Of a DNA stretch of 7,622 nucleotides, positions 1 through 6,025 are shown piece by piece. The notes beneath the pieces were generated by a model that worked only from the letters and a program-made list of their open reading frames with translations, did no database searches and was not told where the DNA came from. The stretch lies in assembly GCA_016201575.1 (NCBI GenBank), contig JACQCN010000449.1, positions 1 to 7,622 of the forward strand, in the 5' to 3' direction. The DNA is from Candidatus Rokuibacteriota bacterium (GTDB lineage: Bacteria; Methylomirabilota; Methylomirabilia; Rokubacteriales; CSP1-6). Within the stretch, counting starts at the first letter, position 1. Each line of letters opens with the position of its first letter. The position numbers and the translations under genes are program-made.

Positions 1-414
1 CCGAAAGGGCGCCTCTCGCGCGGCTACCGCCATCTCTTTCCGCTTCCGTCCCGCGGTGGGCCGTGCAAGCGCCTCCATCTCTTCCTCCGCTGGATGGTGC
101 GCCGCGAGCCGCCGGACTTCGGCCTCTGGCGGGGCGTGTCGCCGTCGATGCTCCTGATCCCGGTCGACACCCACGTCGAGAACATGAGCCGTTCGATCGG
201 CCTCACCCGCCGGCGCTCGCGCAACTGGGCGATGGTCGTCGAGATCACGCGACAGCTCGCCGCGCTCGACCCCGCCGATCCCGTCAAGTACGACTTCGCG
301 CTCTGCCACAAGCGGATGTCGGGCGACTGCCTCGGCCGGCGCGATGCGGTGATCTGCGCTCCGTGCGGCCTGCGCCGGGTGTGCCGGCACTGGAGGAACG
401 CCCCGCGTGCTTGA
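1..414 (+). CDS. DUF2400 / TIGR02757 family protein, C-terminal part (5' end outside window)
   Basis: The frame is open from base 1, so the start lies upstream; 137 residues are visible before the TGA at 412-414. The segment matches my memory of the C-terminal half of the DUF2400 (TIGR02757) family, whose function is not established: LFLRWMVRRE (residues about 27-36), a GLW motif, LLIPVDTH (about 52-59), the GLTRRRSRNW region, and LDPADPVKYDFALCH ending near residue 103. The tail after that is unusual. Cysteines at visible residues 102, 110, 119, 122 and 128 include the spacing C-X8-C-X2-C-X5-C, close to the C-X6-C-X2-C-X5-C iron-sulfur loop of endonuclease III-type DNA glycosylases. The stop overlaps the rmuC start by 8 bases, so the two genes are probably co-transcribed. 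Pairing with rmuC makes a DNA-related role tempting, but that is inference. Family assignment is fairly secure; function is not. Confidence 0.85.
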   Translation, partial: PKGRLSRGYRHLFPLPSRGGPCKRLHLFLRWMVRREPPDFGLWRGVSPSMLLIPVDTHVENMSRSIGLTRRRSRNWAMVVEITRQLAALDPADPVKYDFALCHKRMSGDCLGRRDAVICAPCGLRRVCRHWRNAPRA

Positions 415-1756
415 GGTGCTTCTCGCGCTCGGCGGGGTGGTCGTCGGCGGCGGGTGCGTGTGGATGGTCGCCCGGTCGCACTTCCGGGCGCTGGCCAAGG
501 CGGAGCGCGGCACGCTCGAGCTGCGCGTCCTCGCCGCCGAGGCGGTCCAGGACGAGTTGCGCAAGCAGGTGAGCGCCGCCGAGCTCGAGGTGTCGGATCT
601 GCGCGCCTCGCTCGACAGCGAGCGGGTGGCCCGCGCCCACGCCGAGGCCCGGCTCGGCGACCAGGAGCGGCTGGCCGACAGCTTCAAGGCGCTCAGCGGC
701 GACGCCCTCCGCACGAACAGCGAGAGCTTCCTGCAGCTCGCGCGCGAGGCCCTGCACGCCGTCGTCAGCGAAGCCCGCCGCGACCTCGACCGCCGCCACG
801 AGGCGATCGGCGCCGTCGTCCGGCCGCTGGAGGAGACCCTCGGGCGCTACGAGGTGGCGGTCCGCGAGATGGAGCGCGCCCGCGAGCAGGCCTACGGCGG
901 CCTCAAGAGCCACCTGGAGAGCCTGAGCCGGGAGACCGGGAGCCTGGTCACGGCGCTTCGCACCCCGCAGGTGCGGGGTCGGTGGGGGGAGATCACGCTC
1001 CAGCGCGTGGTGGAGCTGTCCGGCATGTCGGCCCACTGCGACTACGTCGAGCAGGCGACGCTGAACTCGGAGACCGGCCGGCGGCGCCCCGACATGATCG
1101 TGCGCCTGCCGGCGGGGCGGCACCTCGTCGTCGACGCCAAGGTCCCGCTGACCGCCTACCTCGACGCGATGGACGCCGCCACCGACCCGGATCGCCGCGC
1201 CGCGCTCGAGCGGCACGCCACCCAGATCCGCGCGCACATGAACCAGCTCTCGGGCAAGGCCTACTGGGCCGACCTGGGCCTGACGCCCGAGCTGACCGTG
1301 ATGTTCATCCCCGGCGAGTCCTTCTTCGCGGCCGCGGTCGACCTCGATCGCACGCTCATCGAGGACGCGATGGGGAAGGGGGTGGTGCTGGCGACGCCGA
1401 CCACGCTCATCGCCCTCCTCCGGGCCGTGGCCTACGGCTGGCGGCAGGAGCAGATCGCGGCGAGCGCCCAGCAGATCAGCGAGCTGGGCCGCCAGCTCTA
1501 CGAGCGGCTCAGGCTGCTGGCTGGCTACTTCGAGGACCTCGGCGATAAGATCGGCAAGGCGACGGAGGCCTACAACCGGGTCATCGGCTCCATGGAATCG
1601 CGGATCCTGCCGGCGGCCAGGCGGTTCAAGGACCTGGGAGCCGGCACCGGGGAGGAAATCCCGACCCTGGATCCCGTCGACCAGGCAATCAGACAGTTGA
1701 ACGCAAACGACGTGCCGAGACAGCTCGACGCCGGGGACATCACGCGGGGGGCATGA
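407..1756 (+). CDS. rmuC: DNA recombination protein RmuC
   Basis: The 449-residue product is close in length to E. coli RmuC (475). Residues about 2-20 form a hydrophobic N-terminal membrane segment. Residues about 30-180 are Glu/Arg/Ala-rich and look like a long coiled coil. The RmuC domain follows, from about residue 165 to 400: RGRWGE at 190-195, RPDMIVRLP with Asp229, VVDAKVPL with Asp243 and Lys245, and an FIPGESFF segment near 300. The spaced Asp and Asp-X-Lys resemble the restriction-endonuclease-like nuclease core proposed for this family. RmuC limits inversions at short inverted repeats in E. coli; the biochemical activity is inferred. The start is GTG at 407, preceded by GGAGG at 392-396 with 10 bases of spacing, and it overlaps the DUF2400 stop, which suggests translational coupling. 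The C-terminal tail of about 40 residues is poorly conserved. Confidence 0.95.
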   Translation: MLEVLLALGGVVVGGGCVWMVARSHFRALAKAERGTLELRVLAAEAVQDELRKQVSAAELEVSDLRASLDSERVARAHAEARLGDQERLADSFKALSGDALRTNSESFLQLAREALHAVVSEARRDLDRRHEAIGAVVRPLEETLGRYEVAVREMERAREQAYGGLKSHLESLSRETGSLVTALRTPQVRGRWGEITLQRVVELSGMSAHCDYVEQATLNSETGRRRPDMIVRLPAGRHLVVDAKVPLTAYLDAMDAATDPDRRAALERHATQIRAHMNQLSGKAYWADLGLTPELTVMFIPGESFFAAAVDLDRTLIEDAMGKGVVLATPTTLIALLRAVAYGWRQEQIAASAQQISELGRQLYERLRLLAGYFEDLGDKIGKATEAYNRVIGSMESRILPAARRFKDLGAGTGEEIPTLDPVDQAIRQLNANDVPRQLDAGDITRGA

Positions 1757-1762
1757 TATTAT
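1733..1762 (+). promoter_or_regulatory. possible sigma70-type promoter before the GroES-like gene
   Basis: TATTAT at 1757-1762 stands out in this GC-rich sequence and matches a -10 hexamer. GGGACA at 1733-1738 is a weak -35 with an 18-base spacer. The -35 part lies within the end of rmuC, whose stop is at 1754-1756. The predicted transcript would begin near 1769, upstream of the AGGAGG at 1781-1786. This would give the GroES-like/Memo group its own promoter, although read-through from rmuC is equally possible. Evidence is sequence resemblance only. Confidence 0.3.
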
Positions 1763-1789
1763 GATGGCACTTCTAGTGCGAGGAGGCCG

Positions 1790-2092
1790 ATGAGTCCCAT
1801 ACCCATCCAGGTCTACGGCATCAACCTCCTGGTCCGCCTGATGTCGGAGGCCCCCGCTGACGTTCGCGTCCACTGCCCGAAGGGCTCGCCCATCCGGTAC
1901 GGCGAGGTCGTCGCCCGTGGCGACGGCTTCGACGAGGGCGCGAACGCGTTCCGCGAGATGCCGTCTCTGAAAGCCGTCGTCGCGTTCGAGGAGAGCCCGG
2001 AGGAGGTCGAGGGCCACTATTTTTACGTGGCCGGCGACGAGTACCGGGTGATCCGGCTGGACTCCATCATCCTGTCCTTCCCGCACGAGTAG
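1790..2092 (+). CDS. divergent GroES-like (Cpn10-fold) protein
   Basis: The 100-residue product has the length and strand pattern of 10-kDa co-chaperonins. YGEVVARGDG (residues 37-46) aligns with the RGEVLAVGNG strand-turn of GroES. KAVVAF (61-66) fits the VGDIVIF strand. YVAGDEYRVIRLDSIIL (79-95) fits the C-terminal region of GroES that ends in SDIL. The segment that should be the mobile loop (about residues 19-34) lacks the Ile-Val-Leu tripeptide that contacts GroEL and instead has a Val-Arg-Val-His-Cys-Pro-Lys-Gly run. No groEL is adjacent. A true co-chaperonin role is therefore doubtful; it may be a paralogue that has lost or changed its partner. The ATG at 1790 follows AGGAGG (1781-1786) with only 3 bases of spacing, shorter than ideal, but no better start keeps the first strand. 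The TAG stop overlaps a GTG at 2092 by one base. Confidence 0.7.
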   Translation: MSPIPIQVYGINLLVRLMSEAPADVRVHCPKGSPIRYGEVVARGDGFDEGANAFREMPSLKAVVAFEESPEEVEGHYFYVAGDEYRVIRLDSIILSFPHE

Positions 2093-2311
2093 TGCCCGGG
2101 GCCCGGGTGGTCGCGGTCGACCTCCCCTGGTCGGCCGCGCACCCGGACCGCACCGCCGTCGCCGTCCTGACCCCCGCCGCGCAGGTATCGGTCGTGCCCG
2201 TGGACCCGTCCGAGCCGATCCCGTCCGTGATCGCCCGCCTCGCGGCTCCTGCTCGCGGACGCCTGGCTGCGGAAGCGGCTGGGCCGCCGCGGTACAATCG
2301 ATCTCCGTTGA
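2092..2311 (+). pseudogene. frameshifted small gene remnant upstream of Memo (possible DUF429-like N-terminus)
   Basis: From the GTG at 2092, which overlaps the previous TAG, the frame used up to about 2238 has third positions that are almost all G or C, as in the real genes here. It encodes VVAVDLPWSAAHPDRTAVAVL and continues to about residue 49, resembling the first strands of DUF429-type RNase H-fold proteins; that resemblance is weak. From about 2239 this frame loses its GC-rich third positions, while the +1 frame gains them. The +1 frame encodes LLLADAWLRKRLGRRGTID and ends at TGA 2309-2311, which overlaps a TTG at 2308. A one-base frameshift, or a deletion joining two ends of a longer gene, would explain this. 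The alternative is that the whole unbroken frame from 2092 is a 72-residue N-terminal extension of the Memo protein. I could not identify the +1 segment. Confidence 0.4.
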
Positions 2312-3552
2312 GCACAGATCGCGACGGGCATCCCTGCCTCCGCGCCGTCGAGGCGTTTCCGCTCGAGACCCCGAGCGGCCGTGCCGTCGGCATCCGTGAT
2401 CCGGGCGGCTACACGAAAGCCGTGCTCGTGCTGCCGATCCCGCTCCTGGAAGTCGTGGCGCTCTTCGACGGCCGGCACTCGGTCCGCGACGTCCAGGAGG
2501 AAATCCTGCGCCGCCACGGCGAGCTGCTCGACTCGGAGCACATCGAGGGCATCGTCGCGACGCTCGACGAGAACGGCTTCCTCGACAGCCCGCGGTTCGC
2601 CGAGCGCCGCGCCGCCATCGACGGCGCCTTCCACGCGAGCCCGACGCGGCCGGCCACCCACGGGGGCGGCGCCTACGCCGGCGAGCCGGACGCGCTCCGT
2701 GCCCAGATGGGCGCCTTCTTCGCGCCGCCGGCGGGCCCCGGCCCGATCGAGTGGGAGCGGGGAGCCGGCGAGGACGCCGCGGTCCGGGGCCTCGTCGCGC
2801 CTCACATCGACTTCCAGCGGGGCGGGCCCGCCTACGCCTGGGGCTACCGCGAGCTGGCCGAGCGCGGCGACGCCGACTGCTTCGTGATCCTCGGGACCTG
2901 TCACGCGGGGATGGCGGCGCCCTTCGCGCTGACGCTGAAGGACTACGAGACCCCGCTCGGCCCCGCCCCCGTGGACCGGGAGCTCGCCGAGGCGCTCGCG
3001 CGCCGGGCGGGCCAGGACCTGTTCGCGAGCGAGCTGTCACACCGCTCGGAGCACTCGATCGAGCTCCAGGCGGTGTTCCTCCGCTACCTGTTCGGCGACC
3101 GGCGCGAGATCACGATCGTCCCGGTCCTGGCGAGCTTCGTGCACGAGGCGCTGGCGCGCCGCCAGGGGCCGGAGGACGACCCGCGGGTCCCGCGCTTCCT
3201 CGACGCCCTCGGCGAGACGATCGCCGCCTCGGGGCGGCGGGTCTGCGTCATCGCGGGCGCGGACCTGGCCCACGTGGGGCCGCGCTTCGGCGATCGCGAC
3301 GACGTGTCGCCCGAGCGGCTGCGCGAGGTGGAGCGCGAGGACCTGGAGATGCTGGCGGCGGTGGAGGCGGGCGACCCCCGCGCCGTCTTCGCGTCGGCCG
3401 AGCGCGACGGCGATCAGCGCCGGGTCTGCGGTCTCTCGCCGATCTACGCGCTGCTCCGGGTGCTCGGGCCGTCGCGGGGCGCGGTGAAGCGCTACGCGCA
3501 GTGGCCCGACCCCCAGGGGACCGTCACGTTCGCCAGCGTGGTCCTGCGGTGA
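2308..3552 (+). CDS. amrB: AmmeMemoRadiSam system protein B (Memo family) with N-terminal winged-helix/PqqD-like domain
   Basis: The frame is open from GTG 2092 (486 codons). I prefer TTG 2308 (414 residues) because family members I recall begin about ten residues before an LRxVEAFP motif and because of the third-position shift just upstream; there is no clear ribosome binding site at either start. Numbering from 2092, residues about 115-166 form a small winged-helix or PqqD-like domain (LFDGRHSVRDVQEEIL). The Memo domain follows, about 230-486: APHIDF with His238, ILGTCH with His271, HRSEHSIELQ (317-326), AGADLAHVG with Asp391 and His394, and VCGLSPI with Cys446. His238, His271 and Cys446 match the metal-binding His49, His81 and Cys244 of human MEMO1. 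Memo shares the fold of class III extradiol dioxygenases; the bacterial function is unsettled. The usual partners, an AMMECR1 protein and a radical SAM protein, are not in this window. TACAAT at 2293-2298 is a possible -10 element. Confidence 0.9.
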   Translation: MSTDRDGHPCLRAVEAFPLETPSGRAVGIRDPGGYTKAVLVLPIPLLEVVALFDGRHSVRDVQEEILRRHGELLDSEHIEGIVATLDENGFLDSPRFAERRAAIDGAFHASPTRPATHGGGAYAGEPDALRAQMGAFFAPPAGPGPIEWERGAGEDAAVRGLVAPHIDFQRGGPAYAWGYRELAERGDADCFVILGTCHAGMAAPFALTLKDYETPLGPAPVDRELAEALARRAGQDLFASELSHRSEHSIELQAVFLRYLFGDRREITIVPVLASFVHEALARRQGPEDDPRVPRFLDALGETIAASGRRVCVIAGADLAHVGPRFGDRDDVSPERLREVEREDLEMLAAVEAGDPRAVFASAERDGDQRRVCGLSPIYALLRVLGPSRGAVKRYAQWPDPQGTVTFASVVLR

Positions 3553-3560
3553 GTGCCCTC

Positions 3561-3584
3561 GGAGGGGGGCTCCGCGCCCCTTCC
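3561..3584 (+). terminator. GC-rich hairpin after Memo, possible terminator
   Basis: Nine bases after the Memo stop, GGAGGGGG (3561-3568) can pair with CCCCTTCC (3577-3584) through eight pairs including one G-U, leaving an eight-base loop. There is no T-run after it, so it is not a classical intrinsic terminator. In a GC-rich genome it may still end transcription or protect the 3' end. Confidence 0.35.
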
Positions 3585-3607
3585 GAACCTCCCCCGCGAT
3601 GGCGCCT

Positions 3608-3683
3608 CGCATGGCGAGCAGGCCCGGCCGTCCGGAGCGACTGGGGTATGGAGCAGAGGGCGGCCGGGCCTGCTCGCCATGCG
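3608..3683. repeat. perfect 23-bp inverted repeat with 30-base loop (REP/MITE-like?)
   Basis: The left arm at 3608-3630 (begins CGCATGGCGAGCAGG) is the exact reverse complement of the right arm at 3661-3683 (ends TGCTCGCCATGCG). The 30 bases between them (3631-3660) are not symmetric. The whole element sits in the 186-base gap between Memo and the DUF1285 gene. I see no obvious target-site duplication at its edges and no transposase nearby. Such a long perfect stem exceeds what chance or a normal terminator gives, so a dispersed palindromic repeat is likely. The frame upstream of the DUF1285 gene stays open through it, but that stretch looks non-coding. Confidence 0.8.
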
Positions 3684-3738
3684 CCGGGAAGCCGGCGCTC
3701 GAACGCTCGATCCACTCTCGCGAGGGGAAGGTAGGCCG

Positions 3739-4185
3739 GTGAGCGAGGCGTGGACGCTTCCGGACCTTCGCGTGGACGTCAGCGGCGACTGGTTCGACGG
3801 CGACGAGCAGGTGACGCACCCCGGGGTGCTCGCCAACCTCCGCGGCAGCCTGCGGAGGGACGCGAGCGGCTACTTCATCCAGACCCGGGTGCGGATTCCC
3901 GTGCGGGTCGAGGACACGCCCTTCGTCGTCGTCCGGGTGCAGGCGAGCGGGGACCGGCTGCGCGCCGTGCTGAACGACGGGAGCGAGGAGGCCGCGGATC
4001 TCGCCAGCCTCCGCATCGGCCGCGGCGACGTGCCCTACGTGCCCGTGAAGGGCGGCGCGTTCGAGGCGCGTCTCAGCCGCGCGGCGGCGTTCCAGCTCTT
4101 GACGCTGGCCGACTACGACGAGGCGACCGGGCGGGGCACGCTCAGGCTCGGCGACCGGGAGTACCCGCTGCGGAGGCGCGAGTGA
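3739..4185 (+). CDS. DUF1285 domain-containing protein
   Basis: The 148-residue product fits DUF1285, a family of small proteins of unknown function known mainly from proteobacteria. Visible hallmarks are an early VDVSGDWF (residues 12-19, the family's conserved Trp region), VTHPGVLANL (25-34) in place of the usual lVrLF stretch, SGYFIQTRVRIPVRVEDTPF (43-62) matching the family's Y-L-x-T-P and V-x-D-x-P-F signature, and a C-terminal half of alternating strands. The frame is open back to 3553, but the GTG at 3739 is preferred: AGGGGAAGG lies at 3723-3731 with 7 bases of spacing, and the upstream frame runs through the inverted repeat. The stop overlaps the start of the TPP enzyme in a GTGA, so the two proteins are probably made together. 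No catalytic motif is apparent and the protein has no signal peptide, so it is probably cytoplasmic. Confidence 0.85.
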   Translation: MSEAWTLPDLRVDVSGDWFDGDEQVTHPGVLANLRGSLRRDASGYFIQTRVRIPVRVEDTPFVVVRVQASGDRLRAVLNDGSEEAADLASLRIGRGDVPYVPVKGGAFEARLSRAAAFQLLTLADYDEATGRGTLRLGDREYPLRRRE

Positions 4186-5792
4186 GCCGGACCGGCGGCG
4201 AGTGGGTGGTGGAGGCGCTTCGTGCCGAAGGGGTGCGCCACGTCTTCGGGATCCCGGGCGTGTACAACCTCGCGATCTACGACGCGCTGCTCGGGCAGCG
4301 GGTGATCGAGCACATCCTGGCGCGTCACGAGCAAGGCGCCGCGTTCATGGCCGACGGCTACGCCCGGTCCTCCGGGCGGCCGGGCGTGGCGCTGGTGACG
4401 ACGGGGCCGGGCGCGACGAACACGCTCACGCCGCTCGCCGAGTCCTACGCGGGCTCGATCCCCGTGCTCGTGGTGATGTCGGACATTCCCGCCGCCCTCG
4501 TCGGGCGCGAGGTCGGTGCGCTCCACGAGGTCGTGAACCAGATCGAGTGCTTCAAGCCCGTTTGCCGGTGGGCGGAGCAGGTCACCGAGGGGGCCGCGAT
4601 CGCCGCCGACGTGCAGGGCGCCTTCGACCTCTTCGCGTCCGGCCGGCCGGGGCCGATCGCGCTCTCGATCCCGACCGATCTGCTGACGGCGCGGGTCGAG
4701 GGCCGCATCGTCGCGGGCCGGGGACGGGGCCGGCCGCCCTGCCACGTCGACGAGATCGAGGCGGCCGCGCGCCTCCTCGCCGGCGCGCGGCGGCCGCTCC
4801 TGATCGCGGGCGGCGGCGTCGTCAGCGCGGAGGCGACGGGCGGGCTGCGCCGGCTCGCGTCGCGGCTGGGCGCGCCGGTCATCACGACGGTGATGGGACG
4901 GGGCAGCATCTCCGAGACCGATCCGCTCTGGCAGGGCGTGCTCCCGAACAAGCGGGCGACCGAGGAGGCGCTCCGCGCGGCCGACGTGATCCTCGCGGTC
5001 GGCTGCCGCCTCGCCCATCGCTCGACGCAGGGGCTGCTCCTGAATCTCGCGTTCGCCTCCGACCAGGCGCTGATCCACCTCGACATCGATCCCGCCGTGA
5101 TCGGCAAGCTCTTCAAGCCCCGGCTCGGGATCGTCGGGGACGCGCGCGACGGCCTCGCGCGCCTGGCGGAGGCGCTCGGGCCCGGCACTCGCGCGGGCTG
5201 GAACACCGGGCGCTTCGCCGAGCTGAAGAGGGCCGCGAACGAGCGCTTCACGCCCGAGGTCGCCGAGCTCATCCGGATCCTGCGCACGGCGCTCGCCGAC
5301 GACGCGATCGTGGTGAACGACCAGACCGGGATCAACTACTGGATGGAGTGGCTCTTCCCCGTGCTGGCGCCGCGCACGTTCCTCTACCCCGTGGGCTCGG
5401 CGACGCTCGGCTACGGGGTGCCGGCCGCCATCGGCGCGAAGGTGGCGAACCCCGGCCGCCAGGTCGTCGCGGTCGTCGGCGACGGCGGCTTCCTGTTCTC
5501 CGTGAACGAGCTGGCCACGGCGGTGAAGTACGGGCTCGGCGTGGTGTTCCTCGTGCTCAACGACCAGCAGTACGGCGCGATCAAGTACCTGCAGGAGCGC
5601 CTCTACGGCCGCTGGGGCGAGGCCGACCTCACCAACCCGGACTTCCCCGCGCTCGCGCGCGCCTTCGGGGCGGCCGGGGAGCGGGTCCCGTCGCTCGACG
5701 CCCTCGGGCCGGCGCTCGCCCGCGCGCTCGCCCATCCGGGGCCGACCGTGCTCGAGCTGCCGATGGCCGTCGAGCCCCCGTGGGAGCTGTGA
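4182..5792 (+). CDS. thiamine pyrophosphate-dependent enzyme, acetolactate synthase/2-oxoacid decarboxylase superfamily
   Basis: The 536-residue product has the three-domain layout of this superfamily. Residues about 1-170 are the PYR domain, with RHEQGAAFMADGYARS (48-63) carrying the catalytic Glu50 that activates the cofactor, and VTTGPGATN. The middle domain is about 185-320 (LLIAGGGVVSAE). The PP domain is about 355-536, with GDG at 433-435 and Asn460, the classic GDG-X~25-N motif binding Mg2+ and diphosphate. Such enzymes cleave or join 2-oxoacids. Sequence alone does not separate acetolactate synthase from catabolic members such as benzoylformate or 5-guanidino-2-oxopentanoate decarboxylases. 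No small regulatory subunit (ilvN) or ilvC follows, which argues against the main branched-chain enzyme. The start is GTG at 4182 inside GTGA, with GGAGG at 4172-4176 and 5 bases of spacing, overlapping the DUF1285 stop by four bases. Confidence 0.92.
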   Translation: MSRTGGEWVVEALRAEGVRHVFGIPGVYNLAIYDALLGQRVIEHILARHEQGAAFMADGYARSSGRPGVALVTTGPGATNTLTPLAESYAGSIPVLVVMSDIPAALVGREVGALHEVVNQIECFKPVCRWAEQVTEGAAIAADVQGAFDLFASGRPGPIALSIPTDLLTARVEGRIVAGRGRGRPPCHVDEIEAAARLLAGARRPLLIAGGGVVSAEATGGLRRLASRLGAPVITTVMGRGSISETDPLWQGVLPNKRATEEALRAADVILAVGCRLAHRSTQGLLLNLAFASDQALIHLDIDPAVIGKLFKPRLGIVGDARDGLARLAEALGPGTRAGWNTGRFAELKRAANERFTPEVAELIRILRTALADDAIVVNDQTGINYWMEWLFPVLAPRTFLYPVGSATLGYGVPAAIGAKVANPGRQVVAVVGDGGFLFSVNELATAVKYGLGVVFLVLNDQQYGAIKYLQERLYGRWGEADLTNPDFPALARAFGAAGERVPSLDALGPALARALAHPGPTVLELPMAVEPPWEL

Positions 5793-6025
5793 ACCGCGGA
5801 GCCGGGAAGGGGCGTCCCAAGGGCTGATGGACGAGGTCGTATCGTCGCCTGCTGCGTCTCGCCCAACGAGGTCTCCGGGCGGCGCTGAGCTCGACCGCCG
5901 AGGGGGTTTCGCCGCGGTCCCGGTGCTCGCGGGCGGGCCCGGCGGGTGGCTGCGCGCCGGCGATCCTGCCGACCCGGCGCCGCAGGCGGTCGACGTCTGA
6001 ATCCGCGCCGCGGGAAAGGACACCG
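5793..6025. other. 233-base intergenic region with a doubtful 57-codon ORF (5827-6000)
   Basis: No recognisable gene, RNA or terminator lies here. An ORF from ATG 5827 to TGA 6000 would encode 57 residues. Its first third has mixed third positions, but from about 5888 they become almost all G or C, as in real genes, and the end reads GGFAAVPVLAGGPGGWLRAG and onward. It could be a small gene or the 3' scrap of a lost one. The ribosome site is weak: AAGGG lies only 3 bases before the ATG. GACCGC at 5893-5898 can pair with GCGGTC at 5914-5919, a minor hairpin. Confidence 0.3.

Noticed and set aside
284..3040. Very long minus-strand open frame (918 codons) opposite rmuC and Memo
   Set aside because: It is Arg/Pro/Ala/Gly low-complexity and lies antisense to two clearly recognised genes; long antisense frames are expected in such GC-rich DNA.
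3608..3683. Reading the inverted repeat as a CRISPR repeat or an attachment site
   Set aside because: There is only one copy, no spacers, no cas genes and no integrase or tRNA beside it.
3553..3738. Extending the DUF1285 protein to the GTG at 3553
   Set aside because: The extra 62 residues would be encoded by the hairpin and the perfect inverted repeat and look non-coding; GTG 3739 has a good ribosome binding site and gives the family's usual length.
5893..5919. Hairpin GACCGC/GCGGTC as a terminator for the TPP enzyme
   Set aside because: A six-base stem with a 15-base loop, no T-run and 100 bases from the stop; expected by chance at this G+C.
4113..6023. Long minus-strand open frame opposite the TPP enzyme
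   Set aside because: It is antisense to a confidently identified gene and has no recognisable domain.
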